Positions 1-11,724 of a stretch of DNA of 64,000 nt are shown here, one piece after another (position 1 is the stretch's first letter; the number at the start of each line of letters is the position of its first letter). Both the position numbers and the translations under genes were made by a program. Origin of the DNA: Cymbomonas tetramitiformis (lineage: Eukaryota; Chlorophyta; Pyramimonadophyceae; Pyramimonadales; Pyramimonadaceae); assembly GCA_001247695.2 (NCBI GenBank), contig LGRX02030564.1, forward strand, positions 1-64,000. Direction: 5' to 3'. The notes under the pieces are model-generated. The model ran no database searches and had not been told where the DNA came from. It worked only from the letters and a program-made list of their open reading frames with translations.

Positions 1-137
1 CACTGTCCAGGATCGAAAGTGCTCCCAGGAGTCGATGGTCACCCTGAATGCCTGCCGCAAGCGCTTGGATGTGCGGCTCAGATCCGCCATGCACTGTCCA
101 GGATCGAAAATGCTCCCAGGAGTCGATGGTCACCCTG
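1..137. repeat. Partial 90-bp tandem duplication
   Basis: A block of about 47 bases at 1-47, starting CACTGTCCAGGATCG, recurs at 91-137 with one or two changes. The spacing of 90 bases suggests a short tandem duplication that may continue to the left of the window. No gene is supported here. Confidence 0.6.
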
Positions 138-419
138 AGTGCCGGGAGGCAGGTGGTCATAACGCCACGTCATCAGCATGCTTATCGTCTCGCGCACACC
201 TCCCCCGTGCGGGTGCATCATGTCACCAACGGCATTGAACATATGTGACTCGGAGCACGCGCACTGAGAGCTCACACCGGCGCGTCCGCGAGGGCCCTCA
301 GATTTAAGCTGAGTCCGTGCCTGCCAGGCAGCGCCGCCTCGAGCGGCTGACGCTAGAACTCCGAAAGTGCGCGTGAAGGAGGGGACACGAGGGGGAGGGA
401 AAGCAGCTGGGACCCTGGA

Positions 420-1806
420 CGGCGAGGTGCGCATACCAGGTGGTGCCCTCTTCTTCGTAGTGGATGTCGTCGCAGGAGAAGATGGAGAACATGTAGGTGC
501 TCACGACGGGGTGCAGCAGCTTGAGGATCATGATGCTCACGGGCAGGAACGCCGACTGACGCGCGTCCTGTGGCTCGCCATCAATCCCGTTGGGGAGCTG
601 TTGCCACGTGGCCTTCCGTCCTGCTGGGACTCTCGGCCTGGGCTGGCTAGGTGCGCCTCCGTCGCCACCTCCGCGCTGGCTGTTGTCGCCATCACCAGTA
701 TCTGCCCATCCGTTGCTGCCGCGTTGGGGAAGGATATGGCGGTTGTGGAGAGGCAAGAGTCGCCAGCGCACCCCGGCGTGGGGAGCTCCTGGCCCTGCGC
801 CAGCGAAGGGCGGCTGTGCGCGGTGGCCACGGCAGACCACTGGAGCCGGGTGAAAGCTCGCAGCATCGGCGTCCCAATCACGAAGGGAAGGATGCCATAC
901 AAAATGAAGGACCCCCGGAAGCCGTCCAGGCGGGCGTCCCATGTGGCATCCCCGCCAATGGCGGCCACGAGACAGGACAGATGGGTCCACTTCAGAATGT
1001 CAAACTGGAAGACGGCTGCGAAGTTGAGGAAGTCCTTGTACAGCGAAGGGATCACATTGTCATCATACAGTGACAGGGTCTGACCGACGATATGCATGGC
1101 ACACCTTGCCTCCCACCTCAACACAGCAGAAAAGCACCGTCGGATCAGTGGACGAGCACCGTGGGATCGACGCAGCAGAGTACCACCGTGACGGTGGGAC
1201 CGACACAGCGAAATCCAGGGTGCTCGCAGAATCGTGGAAGGCCAAATCTCAGTGTGCCACCGTAGCAGTTGAGCACTCCGCGGTTGTGACCCCCACGAGC
1301 TGCTCAGCTGAACGGTCAAAGACAGGCCGGGTTGGGGACGCAGCGCGGAGCCAGCTCTGATGCGACGGCGCCTGGCACCGGACATAAATGCCCACCTCGG
1401 ACTTCAGGGTCGACTCGCCAGCAGTGAACCCGCACAGCTCAGCCCTTTTCAGCGATAGCTTCAATCTGGTAACCGGTCGGAGATCCCGGATGCCAATCGT
1501 GCATACTGTGAATGGAGGATAACCCAGCCCCCGCACCTGCATCAAGCCGAACCAGATGCTGACAAGCCTCCATGCCTCCATCTGAGACTCCTCCAGGTCA
1601 AGGAACGCTTCACTTGTCTCGTCCATCCCTTCGCCCAAGCTGCTGTCGCTCCGCGGCGCGTCTCCTGCACGGAGCTTGAGGGCTTTGCTCTGTCCGCTGC
1701 CTTTGTGGTTAATGGGCATGGGCCGCTCCATCTTTCTGCGCAGGATGCCGACGAGCAACGCCATCGCCAGGCACACACCGCTGACCTGCAGCACCCAGCT
1801 CACCAC
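420..1806 (-). CDS. C-terminal membrane exons of a cysteine-rich multi-pass protein
   Basis: Several minus-strand open segments read as pieces of one spliced gene. The first (about 1,806-1,537) holds a hydrophobic helix (VSWVLQVSGVCLAMALLVGI) and ends at WFGLMQ with a CAG|GTGCGG donor. The second starts near 1,079 after a TCAG acceptor and reads TLSLYDDN through FAAVFQFDILKW to GILPFVIGTPMLRAF, with two hydrophobic stretches. The third (about 565-420) reads SIMILKLLHPVVSTYMFSIF and then CDDIHYEEEG, again membrane-like. This order resembles the membrane part of protist proteins that follow ephrin-receptor-like cysteine repeats, and fits the exon at 2,890-3,430 as its upstream part. Exact exon ends, gene completeness and function are not established. 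The gene may be a pseudogene. Confidence 0.45.
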
Positions 1807-2159
1807 CGTGCCTGCGCACCTCGTGCATGAGCCATCCTCCTCCTGCGAGCCCGCCGCGCCTTGTCAGCAATGCGGCTCTCTCTCTCGGGCACAAGCACCC
1901 CGAGATCGCTGCTGCTGTGCGGAGCAACACCGGGTAGCGGCCATCCCCTCGCACTTCCCCGCCCGTCTGTGCACCCCCCAGCGAGGCGTGCGCCCACCCG
2001 TCCGTGCCTCCCAGCACCGCATGCTGCGAGGAGATCCCTAGATACCCGGACATGCTGAGTCCCTCCACTTCAGCTCACTGCGCGGACCTCCTTGCAGTCT
2101 CGTTCTCCTCACGTCCCATATCGTTGCCATATTGACGAAATACCAAAGTTTCTTATAGG

Positions 2160-2440
2160 CTTCTGGCGCATACCCCCCCCTAAAACCTCTCTGATCCATG
2201 CCCCCCTTACACCTCTCTGATTCATACCCCCCTTACACCTTTCGCATGCATATCCCCCTTAAACCTCTCAGATGCATAACCCCCTTACACCTTTCTCATG
2301 CATACCCCCTTGTATTTTTCTGATGCATACCCCCTTACACCTCTCTGATGCATACCCCCTACATTTTTCTCAAACATAACCCCCTTACACCTTTCGCATG
2401 CATACCCCCCTTAAACCTCTCTGGTGCATACCCCCCTTGC
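2160..2440. repeat. Imperfect pyrimidine-rich minisatellite (about 25 bp)
   Basis: The motif CATACCCCCCTTAAACCTCT, followed by CTGATG or TTCGCATG, repeats about ten times with variations. It lies in the gap between the two exon groups of the membrane-protein gene, so it is probably intronic or intergenic. The remaining sequence from 2,440 to 2,870 shows nothing I can support. Confidence 0.7.
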
Positions 2441-2889
2441 TTGTCCAGGCGCGCCCCTGCCTTCGTGGCGTCGATTGAAGCGAACCGTTGCCATAGGCGA
2501 CTATCTTTTTGTTTGGGATGGGGGTCTACCTTGGAGTACGATGTGTCACATGCGCCACAGATAACTACGTCGTCGCGATAACCCTCTCCACACTGAGTCC
2601 CCGTGACCGCGGCCGCTTCAATGCCGCTGGCCATGCTGTTGTTGTAGTTCGTGCGATTGGACACGGTGCTGCACGCCTGCGCATCATGCGGGGGGTAAGT
2701 TGCTGCAAATACAGCAGACCGAAAAAACACGCGGAGATCCCGAGGTTATGTCAAGGGCTCAACCAACCAGGCACTGCCCCACCCGCCCCCGCCCCTGCTT
2801 TTGGACTTCCTAGCTCTCCTCTCGAATCCAAGCTGCCAAAATTTCATTCCTAAGTTGAAACAATTCTCAAGTCAGGCAGAATATCGAGA

Positions 2890-3430
2890 ATGTTGTGCAA
2901 ACCCATGATTCTGTGACATCGTTGCTGCAGATCCTCCGGATATCAAGGAATTGCGGAGAGTTTGCCAACGAACTGCAACAGATCAAGTCAGCCCTCTCCC
3001 CAGGCGGCACTGCCCACACCTCGGCCAAGTCGCACGCGTACACTCGATTCAGCACGCATGCGGCATCCTGCACGGCACAGGCCCTTCGAACCGACGCCTC
3101 TGCCATCCAGTAGCCGGGCTCGATTGTAAAGTGAGAGCCTCCGTGACAACGGAGCCCGGTGTTGTCGCAGGCGGTGCAGGCGGTGGTCAGGTTATCGAAC
3201 TTGATGGTGCCGGGGGCGCACGGCGTGCACGTTTGCCCCACAGTGTCGTAAACCTCGCCAGAAGAGCATGCCGCCATCTGCACCGTGAGAATCAGCTCCG
3301 GCCATTCCGCTGTTGCCGGCTGGAAGGTGAGATTGTACTGCCGCCCGGGCTCCCCGATGATCTGCAGCGAGTTGAACGTCGCCCCCGTGTAATCCTCGTA
3401 TCCCACCTGCCACCCCGCGCCAAAGCATGA
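2890..3430 (-). CDS. Exon encoding ephrin-receptor-like cysteine-rich domain
   Basis: The minus-strand frame reads GAGWQVGYEDYTGATFNSLQ and then a cysteine-rich run: CSSGEVYDTVGQTCTPCAPG, TTACTACDNTGLRCHGG and EPGYWM. The CxPCxPG, CxAC and EPGYW pattern is typical of GCC2/GCC3 (ephrin-receptor-like) extracellular repeats found in large protist membrane proteins. The exon probably precedes the membrane exons at 420-1,806. No start codon or signal peptide is visible, and the 38-bp minisatellite begins immediately upstream, so the 5' part is missing or lies elsewhere. The left exon boundary is approximate. The role may be surface or sensory, but this is inferred only from domain type. Confidence 0.5.
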
Positions 3431-3452
3431 CAAGTGACCACAACAACAGAGC

Positions 3453-3812
3453 ATGCTGCGCGCATCCTGGCCACTCCTTTCAGCCGTGGCAAGCTGCGCG
3501 CATCCTGGCCATTCCTTTCAGCCGTGGCATGCTGCGCGCATCCTGGCCATTCCTTTCAGCCGTGGCATGCTACGCGCATCCTGGTCATTCCTTTCAGCCG
3601 TGGCATGCTGCGCGCATCCTGGCCACTCCTTTCAGCCGTGGCAAGCTGCGCGCATCCTGGCCACTCCTTTCAGCCGTGGCATGCTGCGCGCATCCTGGTC
3701 ACTCCTTTCAGGCGTGGCATGCTGCGCGCATCCTGGTCACTCCTTTCAGCCGTGGCATGCTGCGCGCATCCTGGCCATTCCTTTCAGCCGTGGCATGCTG
3801 CGCGCATCCTAG
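3453..3812. repeat. 38-bp tandem repeat, about 9.5 copies
   Basis: A unit of 38 bases (CATGCTGCGCGCATCCTGG then the CACTCCTTTCAGCCGTGG half) is repeated head to tail with few changes. Because 38 is not a multiple of three and the unit has no stop, all three forward frames stay open, producing spurious ORFs. The array ends at the start of the 1,047-bp repeat. Confidence 0.9.
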
Positions 3813-6593
3813 ACAGGGGATAGCGCGCAGCACGGTAGGATATGCCTCTCCAGGGGGGGCTTGCCGCCCGTTGCGAATCCGGATAGATCACTGATCCAGA
3901 TGGGCGATACGACATCTTCATCGTGTTCGCCATCAAAAATCGCTCTAGTGACATGTCCCTTACCCCATTTGCCTCGGAGAGCATCCATTGATAACGAGTC
4001 CCACAAGACAGCCTTAGGGTTATAACTCGGAGTATCGATAAAAGAGCCTTCCCCATGGCCCCCTGGGGAAGATGCATGCACCACAAATGACGCGCCTTGG
4101 CGGCTCTATACCGCACATATCGGGGTGGGATAAGGTAGTGTGGTTATGAAGACATATCGAGGGCTTCATGGCTGAGCGGAGCGGAGAGATGGCGCGATTC
4201 AACAGCCTGTACCAAGTCGAGACCAGCACACACGTCGTGCAGCTCAGCGAGCACCTCCACCAAGTCGAATGGGGGGTGTCAAGTGTCGGGCGGTTGGCGA
4301 GGGGCAATGAGAGCGGTCAGGCCCTCAGAGGCGGCCATGATAATAACGCTCACATGCCTTCTGGCTGATTTTGGAAATTCAAGTCGATTCGTGCTCTTGA
4401 ACACCGTCACCTGTTCAGAAAGCATTTGGGAAAGCTGGGACACACGTCCGACTCGATTCTGACCGAATTGCCCAAGTTATTCGGGCAGACGTATCGTTAT
4501 CTTGAGCGAGATTTAAAGTTTCGATTTAGGGGGCGGGGTGGACTTGGCGGGATCGTATATGATAGTGCTAAAAGGCGGGGGTTTGTTTGGAGGTCAGATG
4601 TCGAGGTGCCTAGGCTTCAGGAGGGGTAGGAAGTGAGGGGGCAGGCAGGCAGGCAGCGAAAATCCAGCGAAAAAATATGCGGTATGTTTCCTTGATGTAG
4701 GGTTTGGCGGCATTGCGTGAACGCCTTACTTACTCGGAATGACATTTGGGGATATGATATCTTGAGGTAATTTTGTGCGGGGAACACGTTTCTGAGGTCA
4801 GATTGGTGATTTGACAAAGTGGGATGGTCGATTTTCGCCGAGCGCCCCTGCGGGGCGTAGACAGGTGATAGCGCGCAGTACGGTAGGATATGCCTCTCCA
4901 GGGGGGGCTTGCCGCCCGTTGCGAATCCGGATAGATCACTGATCCAGATGGGCGATACGACATCTTCATGGTGTTCGCCGTCGAAAATCGCTCTAGTGAC
5001 ATGTCCCTTACCCCATTTGCCTCGGAGAGCATCCATTGATAACGAGTCCCACAAGACAGACTTAGAGTTATAACTCGGAGTATCGATAAAAGAGCCTTCC
5101 CCATGGCCCCCTGGGGAAGATGCATGCACCACAAATGACGCGCCTTGGCGGCTCTATACCGCACATATCGGGGTGGGATAAGGTAGTGTGGTTATGAAGA
5201 CATATCGAGGGCTTCATGGCTGAGCGGATCGGAGAGATGGCGCGATTCAACAGCCTGTACCAAGTCGAGCCCAGCACACACGTCGTGCAGCTCAGCGAGC
5301 ACCTCCACCGAGTCGAATGGGGGTGTCAAGTGTCGGGCGGTTGGCGAGGGGCAGTGAGAGCGGTCAGGCCCTCAGAGGCGGCCATGATGATAACGCTCAC
5401 ATGCCTTCTGGCTGATTTTGGAAATTCAAGTCGATTCGTGCTCTTGAACACCGTCACCTGTTCATAAAGCATTTGGGAAAGCTGGGGCACACGTCCGACT
5501 CGATTCTGACCGAATTGCCCAAGTTATTCGGGCAGACGTATCGATATCTTGAGCGAGATTTGAAGTTTCGATTTAGGGGGCGGGGTGGACTTGGCGGGAT
5601 CGTATATGATAGTGTTAAAAGGCGGGGGTTTGTTTGGAGGTCAGATGTCGAGGTGCCTAGGCTTCAGGAGGGGTAGGAAGTGAGGGGGCAGGCAGGCAGG
5701 CAGCGAAAATCCAGCGAAAAAATATGCGGTAAGTTTCCTTGATGTAGGGTTTGGCGGCATTGCGTGAACGCCTTGCTTACTCGGAATGACATTTGGGGAT
5801 ATGATATCTTGAGGTAATTTTGTGCGGGGAACACGTTTCTGAGGTCAGATTGGTGATTTGACAAAGTGGGATGGTCGATTTTCGCCGAGCGCCCCTGCGG
5901 GGCGTAGACAGGGGATAGCGCGCAGTACGGTAGGATATGCCTCTCCAGGGGGGGCTTGGCGCCCGTTGCGAATCCGGATAGATCACTGATCCAGATGGGC
6001 GATACGACATCTTCATCGTGTTCGCCGTCGAAAATCGCTCTAGTGACATGTCCCTTACCCCATTTGCCTCAGAGAGCATCCATTGATAACGAGTCCCACA
6101 AGACAGACTTAGAGTTATAACTCGGAGTATCGATAAAAAGAGCCTTCCCCATGGCCCCCTGGGGAAGATGCATGCACCACAAATGACGCGCCTTGGCGGC
6201 TCTATACCGCACATATCGGGGTGGGATAAGGTAGTGTGGTTATGAAGACATATCGAGGGGTTCATGGCTGAGCGGATCGGAGAGATGGCGCGATTCAACA
6301 GCCTGTACCAAGTCGAGACCAGCACACACGTCGTGCAGCTCAGCGAGCACCTCCACCGAGTCGAATGGGGGTGTCAAGTGTCGGGCGGTTGGCGAGGGGC
6401 AGTGAGAGCGGTCAGGCCCTCAGAGGCGGCCATGATAATAACGCTCACATGCCTTCTGGCTGATTTTGGAAATTCAAGTCGATTCGTGCTCTTGAACACC
6501 GTCACCTGTTCATAAAGCATTTGGGAAAGCTGGGGCACACGTCCGACTCGATTCTGACCGAATTGCCCAAGTTATTCGGGCAGACGTATCGAT
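3813..6593. repeat. 1,047-bp tandem repeat, about 2.65 copies
   Basis: The block starting ACAGG(G/T)GATAGCGCGCAG occurs at 3,813, 4,861 and 5,908, giving units of 1,048 and 1,047 bases with few substitutions. The third copy breaks off at about 6,593. Each unit contains a minus-strand open stretch with protein-like composition (WDSLSMDALRGKWGKGHVTR, then FDGEHxEDVVSPIWISDLSG, then GGKPPLERHI), perhaps a fragment of an unrecognised transposon protein. No complete gene is evident. Confidence 0.85.
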
Positions 6594-6659
6594 AAGTGTA
6601 ACCAGAAATTTGTGATGGAAGCATGAAGAATCTCAAGATTCGGACTTAATTGTCTTTGC

Positions 6660-7035
6660 CTACATTTGTGTTTTTTGGTTCCCATGACTTATTGCCAATA
6701 AAATAGTGTAGGTTGCCGTTGATGCGGTCGATTTCATAGTTGAAAATCCGGTTTCCCATAAATTTGTGAACCACATATACAAATAAAAGAAAAGCAAAGG
6801 GGTCTCAATGTCTTTCAATGATACCGGGTATGCGCGGTGCATACCAACCCGAAAAAGCCGCATCACAAACAACCATAGCATATGGATCTTTGACATCCGT
6901 TTGATGTGCACGATGCAAGAGGCCGGTATATTGAGAATATAGATGATGTTTTTCATTCGGGGCGATATATGGTTCCCTTACATGGTAAGTAACTAATTTG
7001 ATAGGGCAGATCCCCCGATCAAATGCTGAAACCAT
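6660..7035 (-). pseudogene. Unrecognised broken coding fragment
   Basis: Two short minus-strand frames look protein-coding but do not join: FDRGICPIKLVTYHVREPYI to SGWYAPRIPGI (about 7,020-6,820), then, after a frame change, VVHKFMGNRIFNYEIDRING to KSWEPKNTNV (about 6,775-6,655). A short AT-rich stretch between them could be a small intron or a decayed region. It lies downstream of the gene at 7,083-8,163 and may be its continuation. I do not recognise the family. Confidence 0.3.
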
Positions 7036-7082
7036 GTTATGGCAAAATTTCTCAAAATATTTTGTAAAAACTGAATGTCTAA

Positions 7083-8163
7083 CTATGTAGTCAATAAATT
7101 GGGAAAGTAATGAAACTCTAGTGGCCCTATGTCCCCGAAGAATTGATTTGCTACTTCAGCAATAATCTTTTTGGAAATTTCAGAATGAAGATTCCAGGCT
7201 GTAGATGCTGACATGCAGTGTGATTTTCCATGATTTATTGCTAAATTATTTTTGAAAGAAGTGCAGATTTTCCGTCTCTTGTTGCTAGATTCTAAATCTA
7301 TGATCGGTGTGATACCAAATGATGTAGTATTTGTCCACTTATATAATATATATTCAGTGGATATGCCATTTTCATAATGGTGCATGTGTGATACAAGTTG
7401 TTGTCTCATTATTTCATTGTTATTTGAAGCAGTGTAAGCATGGGTCCACCGACTATCATATGAAGATATATCATGGTGCAATCTTGTCTGTGAAAGCGGT
7501 GTCGTTGATCTCGGCGAGTATTTCTGCATCGATGGCTGTTGTGGCTGCTGTTGTGGGCTTCTTGAAGTATGTGTTGACTGTGTATTCTCACCAAAAATAA
7601 ATGCCACGTCAGTATGCATATTTGCATACAAATGAGAAATGAAACTACAGGTGATTGAATTCTGACTTGGTATAAATATATCTGGTAAATGAATTTTGTC
7701 ATCCTCTTTAAATAGTCCTAATTTATTTCTTGCAAGAGAGACATTTATACCCAACAGAGTTGATAAATTCTGCAGGAGGTGCATATAATTGTAGAAGAAT
7801 AAATGGCAACATCTGCTGTGTAATTGATTTCGAGTCGGATGTAAGTGAGATTTGATTGCAAATGTGTTGAGCATATTGTGTATTCAGCATCAAGGAATGA
7901 AGATCTTTCATTATGGGGAAATGATTGGGTAAGTGTTGAATATAATTTGAAGAACTAAAATGTGTTGATTGGGGTGATTGGGGTGATTGGTTGAATGTCT
8001 TACTTGAAATCAAATCTTGAGTGGTTGCTGTACATAAAGGTACATCGTTGTGACAACCAATCGTCGTCGCATTGCTGTAAAAGTGGTCCACTGGAAACTC
8101 ATGTATAGCGCAGTAGACATCTACGGGCCTCGCTGATTTCGTGGCTCTAATGAAGAAGGACAT
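7083..8163 (-). CDS. Unrecognised protein, probably frameshifted or with a short intron
   Basis: Two overlapping minus-strand frames cover this stretch. The upstream one starts with ATG at 8,163 (MSFFIRATKSARPVDVY) and runs 146 codons to 7,723. The downstream one runs from about 7,874 to 7,083 (263 codons) and holds LLGINVSLARNKLGLF, a Ser/Gln-rich linker and a lysine-rich segment near SSNKRRKICTSFKNN. They overlap in different frames, so a frameshift or small intron near 7,750-7,870 is needed to join them. The start codon lies inside the first copy of the 337-bp direct repeat. No domain is recognised. Confidence 0.35.
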
Positions 8164-8494
8164 AAGGTGGGAGGTGTGTAGCGAATTTGGGAGCAGGGGC
8201 TTGCCCTGTGACGCCCTAATTTTGGTGCAAAATCGCGGTGTAGATTGATGCAGGCAGTGGCTGTGTGGAGGGGGGTGGGGGCAGTGGGGTTGAGGGGAGT
8301 GAAGTGGCTGTAGCTGGCGAAGCGCTGCGATTCATGCGGCGTGTAAAGCGTCCCAAGATGCGGGACGATTGCCAAAATAATTATTTGGGGTGGCCCCTCA
8401 AGGGGCAGGGTGGGGAGCTTGCAATTGGGGGCCGCATCTGAGGGATAACGACTCACGCGCGTTTCAGCACCAAGGCTGACAGAAACGTGAACGT
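8158..8494. repeat. 337-bp direct repeat, copy 1
   Basis: This block (starting AGGACATAAGGTGGGAGG, ending CAGAAACGTGAACGT) is repeated almost perfectly at 8,761-9,098 in the same orientation. The 266 bases between the copies (8,495-8,760) hold no convincing gene. The pair may be solo terminal repeats or a segmental duplication. Confidence 0.85.
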
Positions 8495-8760
8495 CATAGA
8501 GATAACGGCTGCGGATCCGAATTGGAGACCTTGGCGGTAGGTGGGCCACGAATGATGTAAAATATGTCCCAAAGGTTCATTCGACCCCTGGGGGGCCTTG
8601 GAACCCCGTGAAATCGCCGCATCTGATACATAGCTGTGGCCGCGATATCTCTATGACGGTTAGCCCCCAGGGCCCTATGGGAATTCGGTACCACTGGTTT
8701 CACTGCTTGTGGCGGGCGCTAGCGCGACGTAGATGGCCATGGGCAGGTGTCAACTTTCGA

Positions 8761-9098
8761 AGGACATAAGGTGGGAGGTGTGTAGCGAATTTGGGAGCAG
8801 GGGCTTGCCCTGTGACGCCCTAATTTTGGTGCAAAATCGCGGTGTAGATTGATGCAGGCAGTGGCTGTGTGGAGGGGGGTGGGGGCAGTGGGGTTGAGGG
8901 GAGTGAAGTGGCTGTAGCTGGCGAAGCGCTGCGATTCATGCGGCGTGTAAAGCGTCCCAAGATGCGGGACGATTGCCAAAATAATTATTTGGGGTGGCCC
9001 CTCAAGGGGCAGGGTGGGGAGCTTGCAATTGGGGGCCGCATCTGAGGGGTAACGACTCACGCGCGTTTCAGCACCAAGGCTGACAGAAACGTGAACGT
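8761..9098. repeat. 337-bp direct repeat, copy 2
   Basis: Same sequence and orientation as 8,158-8,494, differing by only a few bases. After it the two contexts diverge (TCATAGAGAT after copy 1, TTTTGTATAAG after copy 2). Confidence 0.85.
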
Positions 9099-9189
9099 TT
9101 TTGTATAAGTATAGAGATGCGCCCTCGCTGGATAGGGCTTCAGCAAATCACGAAATATAATTATACAGCGTGACATAAATGGTACAGTG

Positions 9190-9785
9190 CATGCAGCACT
9201 GAACTAATAAGCACTGAACTAATATAGCACTGAACTAATACGCGAATCTGTGCATCCACCAATAATCACTGAACTAATTAATTATTAGTTTAAAAAATAT
9301 CACTGAACTAATACTTTATTAGTCCAGTGAGAACTAATAAATTATTAATTCACTGCACTGAACTAATAACTTATTAGTTCTGGAAAATATTATTGAACTA
9401 ATAATATATTAGTTCAACGGGAACTAATAAATTATTAGTTCAGTGCACTGAACTAATAATTTATTAGTTCCACGTGTCGAAATCGGATGGATGTCAGCCG
9501 CAACCCTGCCGCCAGATTTCAAGCGTCAATATTGTTGCTTTCTTTAATTCCTTCATAAACTAAATAATAGGGTATCTTGACCGTGAATAACTTTTGAGTC
9601 ACGAGGTCTTTTCGAATGATCGATACATCTCACCGCACGTGTCTGTTTAGTTCAATGCCCAAAGTAATAAACTATTACATCACCGATTAAACTAATAATT
9701 TATTAGTTCAGTGCACTCAACTAATACTAGCACTGAACTAATACCAATCTCTTACATCGAACGTATTAGTTCAGTGATGCATGCA
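9190..9785. repeat. Cluster of CACTGAACTAATA palindromic units
   Basis: The motif CACTGAACTAATA and its complement TATTAGTTCAGTG occur more than a dozen times, often as paired inverted copies with a TTATTAGTT centre. Between about 9,480 and 9,680 the series is interrupted by ordinary AT-rich sequence. The arrangement suggests several nested or tandem short inverted-repeat elements. No gene is present. Confidence 0.75.
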
Positions 9786-9843
9786 CTGTACATGTATGAT
9801 GGGCATCCCAGCACGGTATAATAAGAACAGTCGTCGAAAAGTC

Positions 9844-10026
9844 TTATACCTGACTATATTGAGTTCCATTTCTTCTTCCTCCCTGATGTAAATCATCGTA
9901 ACGCCGCTTGGGTGCACGTTGTTTATGCGGAACCCAATCAGGCATTATAAATATACAGGCGATGAGTGCCACAGACAAGATGCTAAAAAATGTGCCGCGA
10001 TATATACCAGCACGTATGGATGGCAT
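9844..10026 (-). CDS. Possible small membrane-peptide exon
   Basis: A 60-codon minus-strand frame contains one strongly hydrophobic helix (FFSILSVALIACIFIMP) followed by a basic tail (HKQRAPKRRYDD). It may be an exon of a longer gene, or chance. No partner exons are recognised. Confidence 0.2.
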   Translation of the reverse strand: MPSIRAGIYRGTFFSILSVALIACIFIMPDWVPHKQRAPKRRYDDLHQGGRRNGTQYSQV

Positions 10027-10039
10027 AAGTATTGGGGGA

Positions 10040-11720
10040 AAATCTTTAGATTGTCCCCCTCTTTGAAAAATCCGGTTTTTTATGTCACGCTTTTGTGTAT
10101 TGGGGAAAAATCTTTAGATTGTCCCCCTCTTTGAAAAAGTCTGTTTTATGACGTCACAAATTTGTGTATTGGGGAAAAATCTTTAGATTGTCCCCCTCTT
10201 TGAAAAATCCGGTTTTTTATGTCACGCTTTTGTGTATAAATTTTTAAAGGTTCATTTCGCCGAAAACCAGCTATTCCAAAACGAACACTGCTTTGTGTCA
10301 CGCTTTTCGAGCGTCACGCTTTTCGAGCGTGACGCGTATGCTTTTCGAGCGTACGCGTTACACCCACTCAATTTAACCCCTGTTACGCACTTAAGCGTCG
10401 TAGATGAAAACTGCGAAACGATTCGTGTGTCGTGGATAAGTATGTGTCGCACGCGGCAGTATATAATTTGATACTTAGAATATTCAATACAAAGCCTTTT
10501 TATATTTAATTGGTGAATATTTAATTTTAATTTTATTTTATTGGAATTGCACAGTTTCACGACTGTTGAGTATAAATATAACTCAGCATTGTAGTATTAA
10601 ATAAAATAAGATGAAGACTTTATTGACGGTATAAATATTTGGATGTGGTCGACTGGAAATTGACACATAAGACGTTAGACGTATGACATGACAAGAGACG
10701 CAGTCTGTAAAGCGTAAAGCTTCGAGAATGAAAGTTGATGACACTGTCATGAACGTCAGCTGTGACACAGTATGGGCTGGCCGAGCCGCGATGGAAATCA
10801 ACTGCTTCTCACATTTTTTTGTGGGGGGGGACCCCCCAACCGGGTGGCCGACCCGTAGGGAATCGACCATGAATGTTGTAATTTGGCCGAACTCCGATGG
10901 AAATCAAGTGCTTCTCACATTTTTTTTGGGGTGTGGGGGGGAACCCCTACCACACACACAGGGAATCGACGGCTTATTATTTATTAAATTTTATCACGCT
11001 TTTCGCGCTCACGCTCTTTTTATTTAGAGACTTCATTTCGTTGAGACCAGGTATTCCAAAACGAACACTGATTTGTGTCACGCTTTTCGACTGTCACGCT
11101 TTTTGCGCTCACGCTCTTTTTATTTAGAGACTTCATTTCGTTCAGACCAGGTATTCCAAAACGAACGCTGATTTGTGTCACGCTTTTTCTGTCACGCTTT
11201 TCGACTGTCACGCTTTTCGCGCTCACGCCCTTTTTAACCCAATCGAGAGTTTCCCGCAAATTCGGCAGCCCAATTCTTTCGCTAGTCCGACGTGGGCATA
11301 AAATATCCATCTTGTTGCAAACGTCCGATCGGTTACTGGTGAAGTCTGCGAGCGCCAATTTTGGTTGGGTCTGAATCGAATATTCATGTTGTACAGTCAG
11401 CCGAGCGAATTGAGTCGCTGCCGAATTGAGTTCTCATTTCGTTCGAATTTGGCCTCGATCGAGCGAATTCAAGCGAATTCTCACGAGCGAATTGAGCAAA
11501 TCGGCAGCCGATCCGACGTGGACCGACGTGTCCCCGAAAAATGCGGCATCTCCTGACGTCGGACTAGCGAAAGAATTGGCTGCCGAAATTTGCGGGAAAG
11601 TCACTAATAAGACATATACTACATTTCGCTCACGCTGTTTTTAATTAACCTTCATTGCCCACATCACATTTTGTATGGTGATTTGAGATTGATTTTTCCC
11701 CACTTGTACGTTCACGTACC
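10040..11720. repeat. Repeat unit 1 of a non-coding repeat family
   Basis: The unit contains repeated TTGGGGAAAAATCTTTAG blocks, a run of TCACGCTTTTCGAGCG motifs, a segment ending GTCGTGGATAAGTATGTGTC, then GGGGG/CCCCC-flanked boxes and the phrase GACCCGTAGGGAATCGAC. The same order recurs at 11,725-13,300, 13,320-15,849 and 24,057-26,570. There is no long gene. The motif-rich layout suggests regulatory or terminal sequence of a large transposon. At 11,240-11,600 there is extra sequence with an inner inverted repeat around TTCCCGCAAATTCGGCAGCC. Confidence 0.65.
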
Positions 11721-11724
11721 CCCT

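Noticed and set aside
3453..3812. CRISPR-like array
   Set aside because: The 38-bp units are directly adjacent without variable spacers, and the sequence is eukaryotic.
3427..3894. Three long overlapping forward ORFs of 119-155 codons
   Set aside because: They are the three frames of the 38-bp tandem repeat, which lacks stop codons. All give the same repeated peptide in shifted order, so they are not independent genes.
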